Shown piece after piece: positions 29,410 to 37,567 of a stretch of DNA of 64,000 bases. Positions within the stretch are counted from its first letter, which is position 1. Each line of letters starts with the position of its first letter. The stretch lies in assembly GCF_900172265.1 (NCBI RefSeq), contig NZ_FWFK01000001.1, forward strand, positions 620,001 to 684,000. The letters are read 5' to 3'. The notes beneath the pieces are model-generated. The model was not told the DNA's origin and did no database searches. It worked only from the letters and a program-made list of their open reading frames with translations. Source of the stretch: Roseivivax jejudonensis (GTDB lineage Bacteria > Pseudomonadota > Alphaproteobacteria > Rhodobacterales > Rhodobacteraceae). The translations under genes and the position numbers were made by a program.

Positions 29410-30117
29410 TCATGTGCTCGTGAACGGCAACGACTCGGCCAGGGCGGCCCCGGCGGGCGAGAGATCGCACCCGAGAGCGACCGCTTCGACTCCCGCCGCG
29501 CGGGCACGCTCGAAGGCGCGCACATAGCCGGGATCGAGGTCCGCGGCCAACGTCACCGCCGCGGCGTCGGTGCGCTGCACGAGGTAAAGCATCACGGCGC
29601 GGTGACCCGACCGCGCCATCTCTGACAATTCGTCAAGGTGCTTCGCGCCCCGGGCGGTGACGCTGTCGGGAAACTCGGCGATACCGGCCCGGCGCGACAG
29701 AGTCACCGACTTGACCTCGACATAGGCGTCTGGACGTCCGGCGCCGCGCAGCAGGAAATCGATCCGGCTCCCGGTGCCGTAGCGCTGCTCGGGCCGCACG
29801 TCGTCATACCCCTCGAAGCCCGGTACGGCGCGTTCGATGAAGGCCGCGCGCAACATCCTGTTGGGCAGGCCCGTGTCGACGCCGGTGAAGGCGCCGGTTT
29901 GGTGTTCCACGAGCTTCCACGCATAGCGCAGCTTCTTTCGCGGGTCGTCGTTGTGCTCGACCCAGATCCGCGTGCCCGGCTCGGCCAGGCCGAGCATCGA
30001 GCCCGGATTGGCGACATGCGCGACATGCTCGCTTCCGTCGTCCAGCCGGATGTCCGCGAGAAAGCGCTTGTAGCGACGCAGAAGCGTGGCCGGACGGAGA
30101 GGCGTTTGAAACAGCAT
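29410..30117 (-). CDS. sfsA: SfsA-family DNA/RNA nuclease-like protein
   Basis: 235 residues with the family layout: LRRYKRFLADIRLDDG, VAHVANPGSMLGLAEPGT, RIDFLLRGAGRPDAYVEVKSVTLSRRAGIAEFPDSVTARGAKHLDEL. The D-EVK pattern is a restriction-endonuclease-like core. It was named for stimulation of sugar fermentation, but its cellular function remains uncertain. It is divergent from the CinA-like gene across 47 nt. Confidence 0.92.
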   Translation of the reverse strand: MLFQTPLRPATLLRRYKRFLADIRLDDGSEHVAHVANPGSMLGLAEPGTRIWVEHNDDPRKKLRYAWKLVEHQTGAFTGVDTGLPNRMLRAAFIERAVPGFEGYDDVRPEQRYGTGSRIDFLLRGAGRPDAYVEVKSVTLSRRAGIAEFPDSVTARGAKHLDELSEMARSGHRAVMLYLVQRTDAAAVTLAADLDPGYVRAFERARAAGVEAVALGCDLSPAGAALAESLPFTST

Positions 30118-30164
30118 GGCGGGGGTCTATACCTCAGCGGCGTGCCGAGCCCAAGGAGATGCCG

Positions 30165-30884
30165 ATGCCGAACCCGACCGCCGCAATGCTCGTGATCGGC
30201 GACGAGATCCTGTCGGGCCGAACGCGCGACGCGAACCTGCACCACCTCGCGCAGCAATTCACCGCGGCCGGGATCGACCTCAAGGAAGCGCGCATCGTCA
30301 GCGACGACCACGATGCGATCGTCTCGGCGCTCGATGCGTTGCGCGCGGCGCATGACGTGGTCGTCACGTCGGGCGGGATCGGCCCCACGCACGACGACAT
30401 CACGGCCGATGCCGTCGCCGCGGCCTTCGGCGTGCACATCGGCGTTCGCGAGGACGCGCGCGCGCTCATGGCGGCATTCTACGCCGAGACGGGCCGCGAG
30501 ATGAACGAGGCCCGGCTGCGCATGGCGCGGATCCCCGACGACGCCGAATTGATCGAGAACGAGGTGTCGGCGGCGCCGGGGTTCCGCATCGGCAACGTGT
30601 ACGTGATGGCCGGTGTGCCGTCGGTCTTCAATGCCATGCTCGCACGGGTGCTGCCGACGCTGAACGCGGGCACGCCGCTGATCAGCCGGTCGGTCCGCAT
30701 CGACCGCGCGGAGGGCGACATCGCCGGCCCCCTGCGCGAGCTTGCACGCGAATACAACGACCTGGCCTTCGGCTCCTACCCGTTCCGTGACGGCGACAGT
30801 TTCGGCGCGAATGTCGTGGTTCGCGGCACCGATGCCGGCCGCATCGATGCCGCGGCCGACCGCCTCGCGGCGCTCTTCGGATGA
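30165..30884 (+). CDS. CinA N-domain-like molybdopterin-binding protein
   Basis: 239 residues: AAMLVIGDEILSGRTRDANL, TSGGIGPTHDDITADAVAAAFG and GVPSVFNAML are the MoCF/MogA-fold motifs of the CinA N-terminal domain; the C-terminal nicotinamide-nucleotide amidase domain of full CinA is absent. ADP-ribose pyrophosphatase activity is known for some relatives. The ATG at 30165 is preferred because AAGGAG directly abuts the ATG at 30159 and lies 6 nt before this one. It overlaps the next gene by 4 nt. Confidence 0.85.
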   Translation: MPNPTAAMLVIGDEILSGRTRDANLHHLAQQFTAAGIDLKEARIVSDDHDAIVSALDALRAAHDVVVTSGGIGPTHDDITADAVAAAFGVHIGVREDARALMAAFYAETGREMNEARLRMARIPDDAELIENEVSAAPGFRIGNVYVMAGVPSVFNAMLARVLPTLNAGTPLISRSVRIDRAEGDIAGPLRELAREYNDLAFGSYPFRDGDSFGANVVVRGTDAGRIDAAADRLAALFG

Positions 30885-31597
30885 CCGACGCGGCCGCGCT
30901 CGAGCTGGCGTCCGAGGCAACCTGGCCGCCGGTCCGGCGCGTCGAGGTGCCGGGCTTCGATCTGCGCGAAGGCGCCGGCGGCGGCAAGCGCGTGTCGGCG
31001 GCCACTGCGCGGCCCGGGTGGAGCGCCACCCAGATCGATGACGCGGCCGCGGCCATGCGGGCCCGCGGCGACGCCCCGCTTTTTCGCGTGCGCGCCGACG
31101 ACATCGCACTGGACACGGAGCTCGCCGCGCGCGGCTATGGCATGGTCGATCCCACCGTTCTCTTCGTTGCGCCGACGGCCGACCTCGCCGGGATCGACGT
31201 GCCGCGCGTTACCGCCTTCTGCCTGTGGGAACCGCTGGCGATCCAGCGCGAGATGTGGGCCGCGGGCGGCATCGGCGCGGAGCGGCGCGCGGTCATGGCG
31301 CGCGCGGTGTCGCCCAAGACCTCGATCCTCGGGCGCATCCGCGACAAGCCTGGCGGCACGGCCTTTTGCGCGGTGTCGGACGGGATCGCCTTCGTGCACG
31401 CGCTCGAGATCGTCGCGTCGCAGCGGCGCCAAGGGCTCGCACGATGGATGATGATCGCCGCCGCCCAGTGGGCTGCCCAGGAGGGCGCCGTCCGGATCGC
31501 GGCGCTGTGCACGGAAGCCAACACGGCCGCGGCCGCGCTCTACGCGCACCTTGGGTTCGCGCGGCAGGCCGGCTATCACTACCGGAGTGCAACGTAA
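30881..31597 (+). CDS. GNAT-family N-acetyltransferase
   Basis: 238 residues. The acetyl-CoA motif is ASQRRQGLARWMMIAAAQWA, followed by LCTEANTAAAALYAHLGFARQAGYHYR, the typical end of the fold. The N-terminal half is a degenerate second domain with little recognisable sequence. The acceptor is unknown. The start overlaps the stop of the CinA-like gene, so they are coupled. Confidence 0.85.
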   Translation: MTDAAALELASEATWPPVRRVEVPGFDLREGAGGGKRVSAATARPGWSATQIDDAAAAMRARGDAPLFRVRADDIALDTELAARGYGMVDPTVLFVAPTADLAGIDVPRVTAFCLWEPLAIQREMWAAGGIGAERRAVMARAVSPKTSILGRIRDKPGGTAFCAVSDGIAFVHALEIVASQRRQGLARWMMIAAAQWAAQEGAVRIAALCTEANTAAAALYAHLGFARQAGYHYRSAT

Positions 31598-31607
31598 GGA
31601 GCGTGCC

Positions 31608-32177
31608 ATGAGCGGGGACCGCCCCACCGCCCTCGACCTGCCGCCCGTCGATCCGCTTCCGCCCGAGACGCAGAAATACTTCGACATCTGCGTCGAGAAA
31701 CTGGGCATGGTGCCGAACGTGCTGCGCGCCCACGCCTTCTCGATCGAGAAACTCAACGCCTTCACGGGGCTCTACAACGAGCTGATGCTGGCGGAGTCGG
31801 GGCTCACGAAGCTGGAGCGCGAGATGATCGCGGTCGTGGTTTCGAGCTGGAATCGCTGCTTTTACTGTCTCGTCGCGCATGGCGCGGCGGTCCGCCAACT
31901 GTCGGGCGATCCGGTCCTCGGCGAGCGGTTGGTGATGAACTGGCGCAGCGCCGACCTGGAGCCGCGCATCCATGCCATGCTCGCCTTCGCCGAGAAAATG
32001 ACGCGCGCGTCGGCCGAGATCGTGGAGGCCGACAGGGAGGCATTGCGCGCGCAGGGCTTCAACGATCACGACATCTGGGACATCGCGAATGTCGCGGGCT
32101 TCTTCAACATGACCAACCGCGTGGCCAGCGCGACCGCCATGGTCCCGAATGACGATTACCACGCGCAGGCTCGCTAG
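31608..32177 (+). CDS. AhpD-like carboxymuconolactone decarboxylase-fold peroxidase-related protein
   Basis: 189 residues with NRCFYCLVAHGAAVRQL, the CxxC-x3-H motif of AhpD-like alkylhydroperoxidase folds, within an all-helical domain (LTKLEREMIAVVVSS). Such proteins act as thiol peroxidase partners. AAGGAG lies 7 nt before the ATG at 31608. The 3' end overlaps the OmpA-like gene by 29 nt in a different frame. Confidence 0.85.
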   Translation: MSGDRPTALDLPPVDPLPPETQKYFDICVEKLGMVPNVLRAHAFSIEKLNAFTGLYNELMLAESGLTKLEREMIAVVVSSWNRCFYCLVAHGAAVRQLSGDPVLGERLVMNWRSADLEPRIHAMLAFAEKMTRASAEIVEADREALRAQGFNDHDIWDIANVAGFFNMTNRVASATAMVPNDDYHAQAR

Positions 32178-33129
32178 CGCCGCGCTCCTGGCCTGCTGCC
32201 TCGTATCCCCGGCCGGGCCGGCCGCCGCGGTGGAGCTTCCCCTGCCCGCGGGCGCGCAGTTGACGATGGAGCAGAGCGATCCGGCGGCAACGTATCGCCT
32301 GCCGACGGCGCGCTGGGAGGATGGCACCCTTCCGGTCGAGCGGCTGGACGGCCGGGTGACCCGGCGCGCCTGGCGCGTCGGCGGACGGGCGCTGACGACG
32401 CTGCAGGTCCTCGCCCCGATCCGCGATGCGCTGGAGGAGGCGGGTTGGCAGGTCCTGCTCGATTGCGAAACCGAGGGCTGCGGCGGCTTCGACTTCCGTT
32501 TCTCGACCGAGGTTCTGCCCGCGCCCGAGATGTATGTCGACCTGACCGATTACCGCTTCCTGTCGGCGCGCGCGCCGGACGGGGATGCCGCGATCGGTCT
32601 GTTCGTCAGCGGCGACACCTCGGCCACCTGGCTGCAGGCAATCCGCGTGGTGGTCGATGATGCCGAGACAGATACCGAAAGCGCGCCGGCGCCGGTGCTC
32701 TCGGCCTCCGGCCCGCCGACCGCCACTGCCCCTGCTCCGACGCGGACGTCGGGCGACGTGATCGCGCGGCTCGAGGCCCGGGGTCACGCCGTGCTGGGCG
32801 ACGTCGATTTTGCCAGCGGAGCCTCTGGCCTCGGCGATGGCGCGGTCGCGTCGCTCGACGCCATCGCCGGGTATCTCGAGGCCAATCCCGACCGCCGCGT
32901 GCTCTTCGTCGGGCACACCGATGCCACCGGATCCTTGGCCGCCAACGAGGCGCTTTCGCGCCGCCGCGCCGAGGCTGCCGCGGGCTACCTGCGGGACCGG
33001 CACGGCCTGCCGGCGGCGCGCGCCGCCGCCGAGGGGGCGGGATATCTCGCGCCCGTCGACTCCAACCTCACCGAGGCCGGGCGGCGCCGGAACCGGCGTG
33101 TGGAAGCCGTCCTGCTCCCGTCCGAGTGA
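32149..33129 (+). CDS. OmpA-family peptidoglycan-associated protein
   Basis: 326 residues with a signal peptide (ASAALLACCLVSPAGPAAA), an N-terminal domain of about 150 residues not recognised, a Pro/Ala/Thr linker (about 175-200), and a C-terminal OmpA/MotB domain at about 205-326 (VLFVGHTDATGSLAANEALSRRRAEAAAGYL, EAGRRRNRRVEAVL). The C-terminal domain binds diaminopimelate of peptidoglycan. No beta-barrel is evident, so it is periplasmic rather than a porin. The start lies inside the preceding gene, 29 nt before its stop. Confidence 0.85.
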   Translation: MTITTRRLASAALLACCLVSPAGPAAAVELPLPAGAQLTMEQSDPAATYRLPTARWEDGTLPVERLDGRVTRRAWRVGGRALTTLQVLAPIRDALEEAGWQVLLDCETEGCGGFDFRFSTEVLPAPEMYVDLTDYRFLSARAPDGDAAIGLFVSGDTSATWLQAIRVVVDDAETDTESAPAPVLSASGPPTATAPAPTRTSGDVIARLEARGHAVLGDVDFASGASGLGDGAVASLDAIAGYLEANPDRRVLFVGHTDATGSLAANEALSRRRAEAAAGYLRDRHGLPAARAAAEGAGYLAPVDSNLTEAGRRRNRRVEAVLLPSE

Positions 33130-33192
33130 CCCCTTCCGTCGCCGCGCGAAAGGGCGTATCCACGCGGATCGAACGTTCGGCGGGAGCTGACC

Positions 33193-34542
33193 ATGAAAGA
33201 CGAGAACTTTCTCAAGGAAAACAATGCCCGGCACCTCTGGCACCCGATGGGCCACCCGGGCGAGGCACAGGCGAATCCCCCGAAGGTCATCACTTCGGCC
33301 GAAGGCGTGCGCATTACCGACATCGACGGGCACCAGACGATCGACGCTGTCGGCGGCCTTTGGTGCGTCAATCTCGGCTATTCCAACGCGACGGTAAAGG
33401 ACGCCATCACCGATCAGCTGGCCCGCCTGCCCTACTACTCGGCGTTCGCGGGCACGTCGAACCCGACGGCCATCGAAGCCAGCCAGATGGTGCGTGAGTT
33501 CTTTGCCGAGGACGGCATGGCGCGCGTGTTCTTCACCTCCGGCGGGTCCGACAGCGTGGACGTGGCACTTCGCCTCGCCCGCCAGTACCACCGCCTGCGC
33601 GGAGAGCCGACACGGACCAAGTTCCTGTCGCTCAAGAAGGGCTATCACGGCACGCATTTCGGCGGTGCCAGCGTCAACGGCAATCCGCGCTTCCGCCATG
33701 CCTACGAACCGCTCTTGCCGGGCTGTGTGCACCTGCCGGCGCCCTACCCGTACCGCAATCCGTTCGACGAGACCGATCCCGCCGCCCTCGCGCAGCGCAT
33801 CGCTGCCGTTGCAGAGGACGAGATCGCGTTCCAGGGCGCCGACACGATCGCCGCGTTCATCATGGAGCCGATCCTCGGTGCGGGCGGCGTGATCGTTCCG
33901 GATCCAAGCTTCATGCGGCTGATGCGCGACATCTGCGACCGGCACGGTATCCTGCTGATCTCCGACGAGGTCATCACCGGCTTCGGCCGCACCGGCGACT
34001 GGTCCGGCGCGCGCCATTGGGGCGTGCAGCCCGACATGATGACCCTCGCAAAGGGGATCACCTCGGGGTACTTCCCGGTCGGCGGGACCATGGTGAACGA
34101 CAAGGTCGCCGAGGCCTTCGAAGGCGCCGATGCGGACGGGTCGATCTTCAGCGGCTACACCTACTCGGCGCATCCGGTCGGCGCGGCCGCTGTCGTGGCG
34201 ACGCTCGAGGAAACTCTGCGGCAGGATCTCCGGACGAACGCGGCGGCGCGCGGAACGCAGCTCTACGAAGGGTGCCTGCGGCTGAAGGACAAGCACGACA
34301 TCGTCGGCGACGTGCGCGGCGGCCACGGGCTGATGACGGCACTCGAGCTCGTGTCCGACCGTGACGCAAAGACCGCGGTGGACGCCGAGACGGTCAAACG
34401 GGTGCACCAGGCCGCCTACGAGGCCGGCGCGATGGTGCGGATGGGGCCGCCCAACCTGCTGATGTCGCCGCCGCTCACGATCTCGGAGGCCGAGATCGAC
34501 GCGGTCCTGTCCGCACTCGATACGGGTCTCTCCGCAGCCTGA
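33193..34542 (+). CDS. Class III PLP-dependent aminotransferase (omega-amino acid:pyruvate type)
   Basis: 449 residues with DEVITGFGRTGDW (PLP-ring Asp258), TLAKGITSGYFPVGG (Schiff-base Lys287), FTSGGSDSVDVALRLARQYH and SAHPVGAAAVVATLE. Such enzymes transfer amino groups from taurine, beta-alanine, putrescine or similar to pyruvate; the donor cannot be told here. A GGGAG ribosome site precedes the ATG. It stands alone, followed by a strong terminator, and the AGCS amino acid symporter lies convergently beyond it. Confidence 0.88.
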   Translation: MKDENFLKENNARHLWHPMGHPGEAQANPPKVITSAEGVRITDIDGHQTIDAVGGLWCVNLGYSNATVKDAITDQLARLPYYSAFAGTSNPTAIEASQMVREFFAEDGMARVFFTSGGSDSVDVALRLARQYHRLRGEPTRTKFLSLKKGYHGTHFGGASVNGNPRFRHAYEPLLPGCVHLPAPYPYRNPFDETDPAALAQRIAAVAEDEIAFQGADTIAAFIMEPILGAGGVIVPDPSFMRLMRDICDRHGILLISDEVITGFGRTGDWSGARHWGVQPDMMTLAKGITSGYFPVGGTMVNDKVAEAFEGADADGSIFSGYTYSAHPVGAAAVVATLEETLRQDLRTNAAARGTQLYEGCLRLKDKHDIVGDVRGGHGLMTALELVSDRDAKTAVDAETVKRVHQAAYEAGAMVRMGPPNLLMSPPLTISEAEIDAVLSALDTGLSAA

Positions 34543-34594
34543 CCACGGACGTGGCGGCCCCGGTCCCGTGCGCCGGCGAAGACATCCAACGAAG

Positions 34595-34631
34595 AACGCC
34601 GGACCGCTCGCGCGGCCCGGCGTTTTCTTTT
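34595..34631 (+). terminator. Rho-independent terminator after the aminotransferase gene
   Basis: AACGCCGG-A-CCGC and GCGG-C-CCGGCGTT form a long stem with one A/C mismatch and a 4-nt loop, followed by TTCTTTT. It lies 52 nt past the stop. Confidence 0.9.
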
Positions 34632-34707
34632 GCGCGCCTGCACGAACCGTCACGGTGCGGCGGCAGACCCGAGGGGCAGGCATGGCGCCCGCCCCTCGCA
34701 ACCGGTG

Positions 34708-36255
34708 TCACGAGAACTTCTTGATCTCGCCCGAGCGCAGCCGGCGAACGTAGTCGTCGAGCTCTCCACGCACGATCGGCATCAGGAAATAGAGCGCGAT
34801 CACGTTGACCACCGCCATCGAGAACAGCATCGCGTCCGAGAAATCGATCACCGGACCGAGGCTCGCCGCCGCGCCGATGATGATGAAGAGGCAGAAGATC
34901 GTCTTGAAGATCAGCTCTTTCACCTTTCCCTCGCCGAAGATGTAGGTCCACGCCTTCAGGCCGTAATAAGACCACGACAGCATCGTCGAGAACGCGAACA
35001 GCACCACCGCGATCGCGAGAAGCGCGGGGAACCACGGCAGCACGCGCGCGTAGGCGGCGGACGTGAGCTCGACCCCCTGCACCTCGCCCTCGGTCGAGAT
35101 GCGACCCGCCTCGGCGTTCCAGACGTAGAGCCCGGTTTCGGGATCGACGTTCAGCACCCCGGTGATGACAATGACGAGCGCGGTCATGGTGCAGATCACG
35201 ACGGTGTCGATGAACGGCTCGAGCAGGGCGACGTAGCCCTCGGTCACCGGCTCCTTCGTCCGGACCGCCGAGTGCGCGATCGCGGCCGAGCCGATACCGG
35301 CCTCGTTGGAGAAGGCCGCACGCCGGAAGCCCTGAATCAGCGCGCCGGTAAAGCCGCCGGCCACCCCGAGCCCGGTGAACGCCCCCTGGAAGATCTGCCC
35401 GAAGGCCCAGAGGATCTCGTCGTAGTTCACGATCAGGATGATGATCGACACGATGACGTAGAACACGCCCATGAACGGCACGATCTTCTCGGTCACGCGG
35501 GCGATCGACTTCAGGCCGCCGGCGATCACTGCGAAAGTGACCACCGCGAGCGCCACCCCGGTGATCCATCCCGGGTAATCGCCGAGAACGCCGGCGAGCT
35601 GCGCATGCGCCTGGTTGGCCTGGAACATGTTGCCGCCGCCGAGGGCGCCGAGGATGGTGAAGATGCAGAACAGCACCGCCATGATCGGCCCGGCGGGCAG
35701 GCCGCGCTCCTTGAAGCCCTTGGTCATGTAGTACATCGGGCCGCCCGACACGGTCCCGTCCGGGTACTCGTTGCGATACTTCACGCCGAGCGTGCACTCC
35801 GTGAACTTCGTCGCCATGCCGAACAGGCCGGCGATGATCATCCAGAAGGTCGCACCCGGCCCGCCAATGCCCACGGCCACCGCGACGCCCGCGATGTTGC
35901 CGAGGCCCACCGTCCCCGACAGCGCGGTCGCCAGCGCCTGAAAGTGGCTGACCTCGCCCGCGTCGTTCGGGTCGGAGTAGTCCCCTTTCACCAGCCGGAT
36001 CGAGTGCAGGAAGCCCTTGACCTGTATAAAGCCGAAATAGCCCGTGAAGATGAGCGCCGCGACCACTAGCCAGAGCGCGATCCAGGAGAAGTTCGTGCCG
36101 GGCAGATCGGCGAAGATGAGTGCGACGTACCAGCTCGTGTAGTCGGCGAAGATCTGGTTGATGGTGGCGTCGAGTCCGCCGCCGCCGTCTTGCGCCGACG
36201 CCGGGACGGCGCAGAGCAGGAATGCGGCCAACACCGCGAGGAATCGGGTGGTCAT
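34708..36255 (-). CDS. Alanine/glycine:cation symporter (AGCS family)
   Basis: 515 residues with a cleavable-looking signal (MTTRFLAVLAAFLLCAVPASA) and about eleven membrane helices. Family motifs are ALATALSGTVGLGNIAGVAVAVGIGGPGA, FRRAAFSNEAGIGSAAIAHSA and SWSYYGLKAWTYIFGE. It imports alanine or glycine with Na+ or H+. The insertion around PETGLYVWNAEAGRISTEGEVQG enlarges a periplasmic loop relative to shorter AGCS members. The start at 36255 follows AAAGGA; 9 extra upstream codons are less likely. It is 26 nt behind the uspA-like gene. Confidence 0.9.
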   Translation of the reverse strand: MTTRFLAVLAAFLLCAVPASAQDGGGGLDATINQIFADYTSWYVALIFADLPGTNFSWIALWLVVAALIFTGYFGFIQVKGFLHSIRLVKGDYSDPNDAGEVSHFQALATALSGTVGLGNIAGVAVAVGIGGPGATFWMIIAGLFGMATKFTECTLGVKYRNEYPDGTVSGGPMYYMTKGFKERGLPAGPIMAVLFCIFTILGALGGGNMFQANQAHAQLAGVLGDYPGWITGVALAVVTFAVIAGGLKSIARVTEKIVPFMGVFYVIVSIIILIVNYDEILWAFGQIFQGAFTGLGVAGGFTGALIQGFRRAAFSNEAGIGSAAIAHSAVRTKEPVTEGYVALLEPFIDTVVICTMTALVIVITGVLNVDPETGLYVWNAEAGRISTEGEVQGVELTSAAYARVLPWFPALLAIAVVLFAFSTMLSWSYYGLKAWTYIFGEGKVKELIFKTIFCLFIIIGAAASLGPVIDFSDAMLFSMAVVNVIALYFLMPIVRGELDDYVRRLRSGEIKKFS

Positions 36256-36281
36256 CGTGGAATCCTTTCGTGGAGGCCGCA

Positions 36282-36716
36282 TCAGGGCACGATCGTGCAG
36301 GGCAACGTGGTGATCTGAACGAGCGACCCGGCGGTCGAGCCGAACATGCGCGCCGCGAGGCCGCCATTGCCGTCACGGCCAACGATGATCTGCGTCGCGC
36401 CCGCGTCCTTGGCGATCGAGAGCAGCATCTCGGCCGAATGGCCGTAGCGTATGACTGTCTCGATCTCGAGCCCGGTTGCGTCGAGCTTTTCGCGAACCGG
36501 CGAGATCACGTGCTTCTCGGCGCGCTGCAGCTCTTCCTTGCGGCGCACGTGCCGCTCCTCGACCTCTTCCTTCGTGAGAAAGGAATAGGGCGACCATTCG
36601 AGCACATGCGCGATCACGAGACCCGCGCCCTGGGCCTTGGCATTCGACACGGCGAAATCGAGCGCGCGTCGTCCCGCCGGCGAGCCGTCGTAGCCCACCA
36701 CGAACTTTTCCGGCAT
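36282..36716 (-). CDS. Universal stress protein UspA family
   Basis: 144 residues: FVVGYDGSPAGRRALDFAVSNA, IAHVLEW, and the nucleotide motif IIVGRDGNGGLAARMFGSTAGSLVQITTLPCTIVP, close to the ATP-binding G2xG9xGS/T pattern. A charged helix (LTKEEVEERHVRRKEELQRAE) is inserted in the middle. A GGGAGG ribosome site precedes the ATG and is partly inside a leader hairpin. It probably shares a transcript with the AGCS symporter 26 nt downstream. Confidence 0.9.
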   Translation of the reverse strand: MPEKFVVGYDGSPAGRRALDFAVSNAKAQGAGLVIAHVLEWSPYSFLTKEEVEERHVRRKEELQRAEKHVISPVREKLDATGLEIETVIRYGHSAEMLLSIAKDAGATQIIVGRDGNGGLAARMFGSTAGSLVQITTLPCTIVP

Positions 36717-36723
36717 AGTACCT

Positions 36724-36752
36724 CCCGATCCCTCTTTTTTGTTTCGATCGGG
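36724..36752 (-). promoter_or_regulatory. Leader hairpin overlapping the uspA-like ribosome site
   Basis: CCCGATC and GATCGGG pair as a 7-bp stem around a 15-nt A-rich loop. The downstream arm runs into the GGGAGG ribosome-binding sequence, so folding would hide part of it. Confidence 0.35.
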
Positions 36753-36822
36753 CCAGACTACTCGACGCGTGTGATTTCGCGAAACTCAATCGACGGGAGG
36801 TGTTGGATGCTCGGATCGCCGC

Positions 36823-37551
36823 TCAAGGATGAGGCGGATCGGGACGAAGAGGGACCCGCCCCGTTTCGGTCAGAAGCGCGACCTCGGCTCCATGCAGAAT
36901 GGCGGCACAGAGGGGCCGGCCGAACCCGGCCCCGCCGTCGAGGTTGACCCGGTTGCCGCGATGAACCGGCCCTTCGGCGGCGGTGTGACCATGCACGACG
37001 AGCCGCCCGTGGTCGCGCGGATCCGACAGGAACGGCTCGCGGATCCAGACGAGATCGTCGGGATCCTGCGCCTCGAACGGAACTCCCGGCATGATCCCCG
37101 CATGCACGAAGATCTGCGCCGCGGTCTCGTGGCTGGGCGCGAGACCGGCGAGCCACTCCTGATGCGCGGGATCGACCTGCTCGCGCGCGATCGCACGCAC
37201 TGCTGCGATGTCGGCGGATCGCGGGTCGATCCCGTAGGAGGCGAGCGTGGCGTCGCCGCCGAGGTTCGGTCCGAGCCAGTGCGCGGCCTCGGCATCGCTC
37301 ATCCCGCGCGGATCGAGAAAATCGCGGAAGAACAGGTCGTGATTGCCGAGCAGAGAGATCCAGTCGCGGCCGCTTTCCTGTCCGGCACGCACCGTTTCGA
37401 TCACGCGTCGGCTGTCCGGCCCACGATCCACGAGATCGCCGAGGAACACGACCGTCGCCCCGGCATCGGGATCGGCGTCGATCAGGCGTAGGACGCGGTC
37501 GAGTTCGTCCGCCTGTCCGTGAATGTCTCCGACTGCGAAGATCGGGTCCAT
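36823..37551 (-). CDS. Metallophosphoesterase, Ser/Thr phosphatase-like
   Basis: 242 residues with the phosphoesterase signature in order: FAVGDIHGQADEL (Asp, His), FLGDLVDRGPDS (Asp, Arg), LLGNHDLFF (Asn, His), IFVHAGIMPG (His) and LVVHGHTAAEG (His). It resembles bacterial PrpA/lambda-type phosphatases and could also act on diadenosine polyphosphates. It follows the amidase by 16 nt on the same strand. The start at 37551 is right at the conserved N-terminus. Confidence 0.9.
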   Translation of the reverse strand: MDPIFAVGDIHGQADELDRVLRLIDADPDAGATVVFLGDLVDRGPDSRRVIETVRAGQESGRDWISLLGNHDLFFRDFLDPRGMSDAEAAHWLGPNLGGDATLASYGIDPRSADIAAVRAIAREQVDPAHQEWLAGLAPSHETAAQIFVHAGIMPGVPFEAQDPDDLVWIREPFLSDPRDHGRLVVHGHTAAEGPVHRGNRVNLDGGAGFGRPLCAAILHGAEVALLTETGRVPLRPDPPHP

Positions 37552-37567
37552 CAGGCCCCCTGTCCGG

